Origin: Verrucomicrobiales bacterium
GTDB taxonomy: Bacteria; Verrucomicrobiota; Verrucomicrobiia; Limisphaerales; UBA9464
Assembly (NCBI GenBank): GCA_005805505.1
Contig: SYMJ01000147.1
Coordinates: 1 to 45,479, forward strand
Length of the DNA: 45,479 bases
Reading direction: 5' to 3'
Shown here: one piece after another, positions 40,793 through 45,479 of the stretch
Position numbering within the stretch: the first letter of the stretch is position 1
Layout of the letters: every line of letters begins with the position of its first letter
Notes under the pieces: model-generated
The model's database searches: none
Seen by the model: only the letters and a program-made list of their open reading frames with translations
Told to the model about the DNA's origin: nothing
Program-made: the position numbers and the translations under genes

Positions 40793-42823
40793 TTAGGGCG
40801 CCGAGTTGAGGGCGATAGGCCGGCCGGACCCCGCATCCCGCGCGCGCAGGTGTTCGTAAATCTTCTGGGCTACCGGGCCGCAGGTGCGACCTCCGGAGGC
40901 GCCGCTTTCCACCATCACGACCACAGCATAGCGCGGGGATTCGAAGGGGGCGAAGCCGGCGAACCAGGTTACTTTATCCTTCACCCCGTTGCCCTTGATC
41001 TCGGCGGTTCCTGTCTTGCCGCAGACTGTGTAATCGGCAACGCGAGCGCTGGTGCCCGTACCTTCGGGATCCAGGACGTCGTCGCGCATGGCGGCTCGGA
41101 TGCGGGCGAGGTATTCGGGGCGGGTTTCTAGGCGGCTGCGCACCTGACCGGGGCGAATGGTGCTGGGTGCCTCTTCGCTAAGCGGATCTCCCGACTCGAG
41201 GCGGTCGACCAGGCGTGGGTAATAGACCGTGCCGCCATTGGCTACCGCAGCGACCATTACGGCCAGTTGCAATGGGGTGACCGTGACCTCTTGGCCGATG
41301 CTGAAGTTGGCGAGCCGTCCTTGGGGCCAGCGCTCGGCCCGCGCCTCGGCGGGTTCGGGCATCCAGCCGGACCGCTCTTCGGTGGGGCGCAATTGGATGC
41401 GTGTCTGTTCTCCGAAGTGGAATCGGTGGGCCGTGGCGAGCAGGCGGTCGTAGCCGGCATCGAGTCCTAGTTGGATGAAGTAGGCGTTGGAGGATCGAAT
41501 GAAAGCGCGACGAAAGTCGTAGGGACCCGGCGGTGCGGTGTCCTCGATTTTGATGTTCCCGCGGTTATAGAGGCCCTTGCCCGGTTTGGAGGGGTTCGCT
41601 TCGACAATTTGCACTCGATCGGGGTCCAACCCGCTCTCTAAGGCGGCCAAGGCAGTCACGATCTTGAAGGTCGAACCTGGGGAATAAGCGCCGTCGGTGG
41701 CGCGGTTCATCAGGGGCGTCCGCTTCTGGACATCGTAGTAGTTGGTCCATCGGGCCCGGCTGATGCCATCGATCCACTCGCCCGGATCGAAGCTTGGGGC
41801 GCTGGCCACGGCCAAGACATCCCCATTGCGGACGTCCAGCACGACCACTGCACCCCGTTCCTCGCCGCTCACTGCAGACAGCGCTGACTCGGTCGCTTTC
41901 TGGACCTCGATGTCGAGGGTGGTGATCAGGTTCTGTCCGGGCACTGGCGCCGTGGTCATGGTCTCTCCCACCCGATACCCATCGCTGTTGACGAGGATGC
42001 TCTTGGAGCCCGAAGTGCCTCGGAGGGCGGTGTCGAAGGCCGCTTCCAGACCGGCGGCCCCTCGATAATCCCGCAGGCGGTAGTCGAAGGATTCACCTTC
42101 CTCGCCTTCGAAATCATCCGCGCGAACCAGATACCCCAGTGTGTGTGCGGCCAATGGTCCCTGCGGATAATGGCGGACGGCCTGCAGCTCGATACTAATT
42201 CCCCGGATGGACCAGGATTGCTCGGTTAGAAGCGAGACCTGCTGGGGAGTCAGTTTCTTGAGCACAGCCAGCGGCAGGGCACGACTGTTGGCCCAGTGAC
42301 GGTGCAGTTCCGATTCGGTCAGTGTCAGTGGTAGGCCGACCTTGTTGGAAACCCGGGAGACCACATTGCTGAGGACATTGTAGCGGGCCTGCCTCCAGAG
42401 GAGGCTGTTCTCCTCGGGGCGGATCAGGACCCGGGGCGGATCATGGCGGAGTTTCGACATCATCCGCTCCCAGAGTCCGGGGGATGAGGTATTGGTCCCT
42501 CCGCGTGCTGCCACGACCTCGCGGCGCAGTAGGCCGTATTCTCGCGTGAAGTCCCGGCTCAGGGTCTCGAGATACACGTCCAAGCGGTAACGGGGAGCGT
42601 TCCCCACGCATTCACGCCCTTGCCGGTCGAGGATGCGGCCTCGGAGGGCGGGAACCCGTACTGACTGGAAACTCTGGGTCTGCAGGGACTGCTCAAAGCG
42701 ATGGTGGCCGAAGATTTGCACCCGCAGGAGCCCGATGAGCAACAGCAGCAGGCCTGCGCCCACTACGCCAGCCATCCATCTCAGTGGCCGGTCTCCTTTG
42801 TTGAACTGGTCGAAGATCAGCAT
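40793..42823 (-). CDS. mrdA: penicillin-binding protein 2 (elongasome transpeptidase)
   Basis: A 676-residue class B PBP that cross-links lateral wall glycan with RodA. N-terminal membrane helix ~15-33; pedestal with VPALRGRILDRQGRECVGN (57-75) and the YRGAAGLEAAFDTALRGT block (253-270). Transpeptidase motifs are S384-TFK387 (YSPGSTFK), S444-S-N446, and K603-T-G605 (CGKTGTAE). FSIGQEVTVTPLQLA and FAPFESPRYAVVVMVESGASGG are typical of PBP2. The length matches the family. It lies 3 bp after mreD and 3 bp before rodA, in one operon. Confidence 0.95.
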   Translation of the reverse strand: MLIFDQFNKGDRPLRWMAGVVGAGLLLLLIGLLRVQIFGHHRFEQSLQTQSFQSVRVPALRGRILDRQGRECVGNAPRYRLDVYLETLSRDFTREYGLLRREVVAARGGTNTSSPGLWERMMSKLRHDPPRVLIRPEENSLLWRQARYNVLSNVVSRVSNKVGLPLTLTESELHRHWANSRALPLAVLKKLTPQQVSLLTEQSWSIRGISIELQAVRHYPQGPLAAHTLGYLVRADDFEGEEGESFDYRLRDYRGAAGLEAAFDTALRGTSGSKSILVNSDGYRVGETMTTAPVPGQNLITTLDIEVQKATESALSAVSGEERGAVVVLDVRNGDVLAVASAPSFDPGEWIDGISRARWTNYYDVQKRTPLMNRATDGAYSPGSTFKIVTALAALESGLDPDRVQIVEANPSKPGKGLYNRGNIKIEDTAPPGPYDFRRAFIRSSNAYFIQLGLDAGYDRLLATAHRFHFGEQTRIQLRPTEERSGWMPEPAEARAERWPQGRLANFSIGQEVTVTPLQLAVMVAAVANGGTVYYPRLVDRLESGDPLSEEAPSTIRPGQVRSRLETRPEYLARIRAAMRDDVLDPEGTGTSARVADYTVCGKTGTAEIKGNGVKDKVTWFAGFAPFESPRYAVVVMVESGASGGRTCGPVAQKIYEHLRARDAGSGRPIALNSAP

Positions 42824-42826
42824 GGT

Positions 42827-43390
42827 TCAACGGGGGCGAAATTGGCGGCCACGGACGGTTTCTCGATCAGCCCGGAAGCTGGAGGTGGTCAGTGGGCGAT
42901 AGTCGAAGCTCCGGTGGAGTAAATCGAATATCCGGAAGAGGACTGGGCAGGCGATGCCATTGAGTAATCCTAGCAGCAGGAGTTGGATAAAAGTGAATCG
43001 ACCGGTCACGGGTTGGGATCCGGTCAGGGAAAGCACCCCCAAGGTGAGGAGAGGCACACCAACCCCGGCTCCCAGTCCGATCCAGAACTGAGCAAAACTC
43101 TGGTCCCGGAGGATAAGGTGACGTTGCAATTGCAGGGTAAAACCCAACAGGAACAAGGGCATGACACTAATTCCCAGTGGTGAGGCGGACAGGGAGTCAG
43201 CCCAGAGACCGCTCAGGACGGCCAGGGAAACGGTAATCCAAAAGTCATGGGTCAAGGCCGCATAGCAAATGAGCGCCGGACTGAGCGCCATCGGGACGTT
43301 TAGCCAGAGTCGAAGCCCTGAAAATTGGGTCTGGGCGAACACCGACAGCCACGTCACCAGGAAGAGCAGGATTAGGGTGAAGCGGTTCAT
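42827..43390 (-). CDS. mreD: rod shape-determining protein MreD
   Basis: A 187-residue membrane protein with about five to six helices. The start MNRFTLILLFLVTWLSVFAQ at 43390 overlaps the mreC stop (ATGA), whereas the longer open frame upstream is the antiframe of mreC. MreD sequences are poorly conserved; the assignment rests on topology (GLWADSLSASPLGISVMPLFLLGF, the conserved GxxxDxxxxxPLG-type block) and on position between mreC and mrdA. The C-terminus is basic (TVRGRQFRPR), which would be cytoplasmic. It works with MreC in the elongasome. Confidence 0.88.
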   Translation of the reverse strand: MNRFTLILLFLVTWLSVFAQTQFSGLRLWLNVPMALSPALICYAALTHDFWITVSLAVLSGLWADSLSASPLGISVMPLFLLGFTLQLQRHLILRDQSFAQFWIGLGAGVGVPLLTLGVLSLTGSQPVTGRFTFIQLLLLGLLNGIACPVLFRIFDLLHRSFDYRPLTTSSFRADRETVRGRQFRPR

Positions 43391-44193
43391 GGCTGCAGCA
43401 CCCACACTTCTTCGAGTCGGTTGAGATTGGCAGCCAGACGGACTCGGGCGGTGGTGAATACGTTGCCGTCCTCGTTCCGGGTGTCGACAATGGTCCCCAC
43501 TGGGAGACCCGCCGGAAAGACCCCACCCAAGCCGCTGGTGAGCACGACCTGACCGGCCATAATTCCCGGGCAGTTCTGCAGCAAGGTCATTTCCACCAAC
43601 CCGCCATCGCCTGAGAGGGTTTGACCCGGTTTGATGATCCCTAAATCGCGGGTCTCCTTGACCACGACCGCCACCCCGCATTCGGCATCACCGACTAGGG
43701 CCACCTGGGAATGACTCAGGCCTGCTTGGCTAATTCGGCCGACGAGGCCCGCGCCGCTCATGACAACTTGGTCGGGTTTCAGGTTATCCCGGGATCCCAG
43801 ATTAACTTGGATCGAGCGCCACCAGGTCGTCGGGTCCCGTCCCACCACTCGCGCCAGCTTGAGGTGCCAGGGGCCGCGTGGAGCCGCTCCGATGGCGATC
43901 CGCAGTCGCTGATTCTCTGCCAGGGCATCTGCCCCCTGCAGAGCCGAGACCCGGAGCTCGGCGTTCTCACGTTCCAGTCGCAAGACGTTGTCAATCAACG
44001 TGGAGCGGGGGAGGACCTGATAACCGGCCCGATCGAGCACGTCATTTGCGGCGGCCCGGATGCCGAAGAGAGGCAGAAACGATGCGCCGATGGCCGACTT
44101 GACCTGCGTCTGGAGAGAGGCTGGCAAGTTCAGTAGGCTCAGCGTGAGGAGTCCTACGCCGGCTAATGCAAGGTAATGGTTCCGATTCAGCAC
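43387..44193 (-). CDS. mreC: rod shape-determining protein MreC
   Basis: A ~268-residue bitopic protein. The start chosen is the GTG at 44193 (MLNRNHYLALAGVG), 37 bp after the mreB stop. A GTG at 44286 would add 31 residues but overlap mreB by 56 bp. There is one membrane helix (~5-23), then a coiled coil (NVLRLERENAELRVSALQGADALAENQRLR), and the beta-barrel domain with ARVVGRDPTTWWRSIQVNLGSRDNLKPDQVVMSGAGLVGRI, VALVGDAECGVAVVV and TSGLGGVFPAGLPVGTIVD, all family hallmarks. It links MreB to PBP2. It overlaps mreD by 4 nt. Confidence 0.93.
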   Translation of the reverse strand: MLNRNHYLALAGVGLLTLSLLNLPASLQTQVKSAIGASFLPLFGIRAAANDVLDRAGYQVLPRSTLIDNVLRLERENAELRVSALQGADALAENQRLRIAIGAAPRGPWHLKLARVVGRDPTTWWRSIQVNLGSRDNLKPDQVVMSGAGLVGRISQAGLSHSQVALVGDAECGVAVVVKETRDLGIIKPGQTLSGDGGLVEMTLLQNCPGIMAGQVVLTSGLGGVFPAGLPVGTIVDTRNEDGNVFTTARVRLAANLNRLEEVWVLQP

Positions 44194-44230
44194 GTTCGAT
44201 CCGGTGACGGACGAACGAACCCCGGGGAGA

Positions 44231-45259
44231 TCAGGTAGTCGTGGAGGAAGCGACTCTTCGGAGGAAGGAGAGTTCTTGCAGCACACGTCCGGTGCCCGTA
44301 GCCACTGCGCTCAACGGATCGTCGGCGATGTGGACCGGAAGACCGGTTTCTTGAGAGACCAAGCGGTCGATGTTGCGCAACAGCGCTCCACCGCCGGCCA
44401 TCATGATACCCTTGTCCACCAAGTCGGCGGACAATTCTGGGGGGCATCGTTCCAACGTGATGCGGACAGACTCCAAAATACTCGAGAGCGGTTCTTGCAG
44501 GGCGGCCCTAATTTCTTCGGACCGGATGAGGACCGTCTTGGGGAGGCCCGCACTGAGGTCGCGGCCCTTCACCTCCATGGTCAATTCCTGGTCCAACGGA
44601 AACGCCGACCCGACACGGATCTTGATCTCCTCGGCGGTACGTTCGCCGATCATTAAATTGTGAGCGCGCTTCATGTGCGCGACGATCGTTTCGTCAAATT
44701 CATCGCCGCCCACGCGGACGCTGCGGCTGAAGACGATGCCTGCCAGCGAGATGATCGCGATCTCGCAGGTGCCACCGCCGATGTCGACAATCATGTTACC
44801 TGAGGGTTCGTGCACCGGCAGTCCTACTCCGATGGCCGAAGCCATGGGTTGCTCGATGAGGTACACTTCGCGGGCCCCGGCGTGGGTGGCAGAGTCCTTC
44901 ACGGCCCGTTTTTCGACCTCGGTAATGCCCGAGGGTACGGCCACGACCACCCGCGGACTGATGAGCTTGCGGTGGTGGACCTTCTGGATGAAGTGCCGAA
45001 GCATCGCCTCGGTGATCTCAAAGTCGGCGATGACGCCGTCTTTCATGGGCCGGATGGCGACGATGTTGCCGGGGGTTCGGCCGAGCATGCGCTTGGCCTC
45101 CTCTCCGACTGCTAGAACATTGGTTGTTCCGGCTTGGATGGCCACCACTGAGGGTTCGCGCAAAACGATCCCCTGATCCCTCACATAGACGAGGGAGTTG
45201 GCGGTTCCGAGGTCGATTCCGATATCGTTCGAGAAGAGACCTTTGATCTGCGCAAACAT
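44231..45259 (-). CDS. mreB: rod shape-determining actin homologue MreB
   Basis: A 342-residue actin-like protein that organises side-wall synthesis. Conserved blocks are IGIDLGTANSLVYVRDQGIVLREPSVVA (phosphate 1), KRMLGRTPGNIVAIRPMKDGVIADFEITEAMLRHFI, VVAVPSGITEVEKRAVKDSATHAGAREVYLIEQPMASAIG, MIVDIGGGTCEIAIISL (phosphate 2), GDEFDETIVAHMK and ELSADLVDKGIMMAGGGALLRNID. The length is normal. It is the first gene of the mreBCD-mrdA-rodA-rng operon, and the 220 bp upstream to the window end should hold the promoter. Confidence 0.98.
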   Translation of the reverse strand: MFAQIKGLFSNDIGIDLGTANSLVYVRDQGIVLREPSVVAIQAGTTNVLAVGEEAKRMLGRTPGNIVAIRPMKDGVIADFEITEAMLRHFIQKVHHRKLISPRVVVAVPSGITEVEKRAVKDSATHAGAREVYLIEQPMASAIGVGLPVHEPSGNMIVDIGGGTCEIAIISLAGIVFSRSVRVGGDEFDETIVAHMKRAHNLMIGERTAEEIKIRVGSAFPLDQELTMEVKGRDLSAGLPKTVLIRSEEIRAALQEPLSSILESVRITLERCPPELSADLVDKGIMMAGGGALLRNIDRLVSQETGLPVHIADDPLSAVATGTGRVLQELSFLRRVASSTTT

Positions 45260-45443
45260 TGAGAAGCCTTTTGGACGGATCCGGAGGATGGGTGGAAGAT
45301 CACTGCCCGGTCAAGGTAAATGGGAAGTTGACCTCAGCGGGATCTGGTTTTGATCGGCCGGAAGGGTTTGGCTGATTCAGAACTCGGCTTTAATCAACAG
45401 CCGGTCCGAAGGTGATTGATAAGAATTGGCTGCGTAATCAGCT

Positions 45444-45479
45444 GTTTCGAATGCAGCGGTTTCGAATGTAGCGGTTTCG
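45444..45479. repeat. 15-bp tandem repeat upstream of mreB
   Basis: GTTTCGAATGCAGCG is followed directly by GTTTCGAATGTAGCG (one mismatch) and by GTTTCG, where the window ends. That makes at least 2.4 copies of a 15-bp unit, beginning 185 bp upstream of the mreB start. The array may continue beyond the window. It could be a regulator-binding array, a small minisatellite, or the edge of a neighbouring repeat. Confidence 0.6.

Noticed and set aside
43391-43681. 97-codon N-terminal extension of mreD
   Set aside because: It is an out-of-frame shadow of mreC; the ATGA overlap start gives a normal MreD with its first membrane helix.
1-45479. CRISPR array, tRNA, rRNA or riboswitch
   Set aside because: No regularly spaced repeats, no cloverleaf-like tRNA sequence and no rRNA-like or recognisable riboswitch segment was noticed on reading; a covariance-model scan was not possible.

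Overview
The window looks like a chromosome segment of a Verrucomicrobiota bacterium, most likely from the Pedosphaera/Limisphaera side of the phylum. This is inferred from family content, not from a marker-gene tree. The clues are several H-X9-DG type pseudopilins with a near-identical [20 protein letters not shown]-terminus, a very large secreted LamG/Ig-like protein, a PSCyt1-like di-heme cytochrome, a divergent FtsZ, and a mixed dcw cluster. The host DNA is GC-rich. The first ~3 kb is clearly AT-rich and foreign.

Layout. (1) Positions 1-3040 are the right part of an AT-rich mobile element. It carries a leftward operon of small unknown envelope-type proteins and a rightward small serine recombinase. 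It ends inside comM (yifB), cutting that gene just before its Walker A motif. (2) Positions 3041-9333 hold the comM 5' piece, a 1403-residue LamG/Ig surface protein with a good terminator, and a pseudopilin directly upstream of it. (3) Positions 9507-28137 are one long leftward division and cell-wall (dcw) cluster. In transcription order it reads mraZ, an unknown 131-aa gene, rsmH, ftsL, ftsI, a degenerate murE-like gene, a SIMPL-domain gene, murF, mraY, a LysM protein, ftsW, murG, murB, ddl, ftsQ, ftsA, ftsZ, and a membrane-anchored GNAT-like gene. Many junctions are 1-8 nt overlaps. murC and murD are not in the cluster, and the murE position is held by what looks like a pseudoenzyme. (4) Divergent from mraZ are queA and a RibD C-terminal-type reductase, which converge on a cytochrome c and a DUF554-type membrane protein. 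(5) Positions 31901-36401 are a rightward set: a tiny CBM48-like protein, then gspF and pseudopilin genes gspH, gspI, gspJ and gspK of a type II secretion system. (6) Positions 36516-37301 hold another H-X9-DG pseudopilin on the minus strand. (7) Positions 37519-45259 are the leftward elongasome operon mreB-mreC-mreD-mrdA-rodA-rng, closed by a strong rho-independent terminator.

The dcw and mre operons together supply most of the septal and lateral wall machinery: lipid I/II synthesis (MraY, MurG), precursor enzymes (MurB, MurF, Ddl), flippase/glycosyltransferase-transpeptidase pairs (FtsW-FtsI, RodA-PBP2), scaffolds (FtsZ/FtsA, MreBCD) and the FtsQ/L connectors. The points most worth a second look are the P-loop-less MurE-like protein, the FtsZ with altered T1 and T7 loops, the translationally coupled unknown gene between mraZ and rsmH, the SIMPL and LysM genes embedded in dcw, and the recombinase element in comM.
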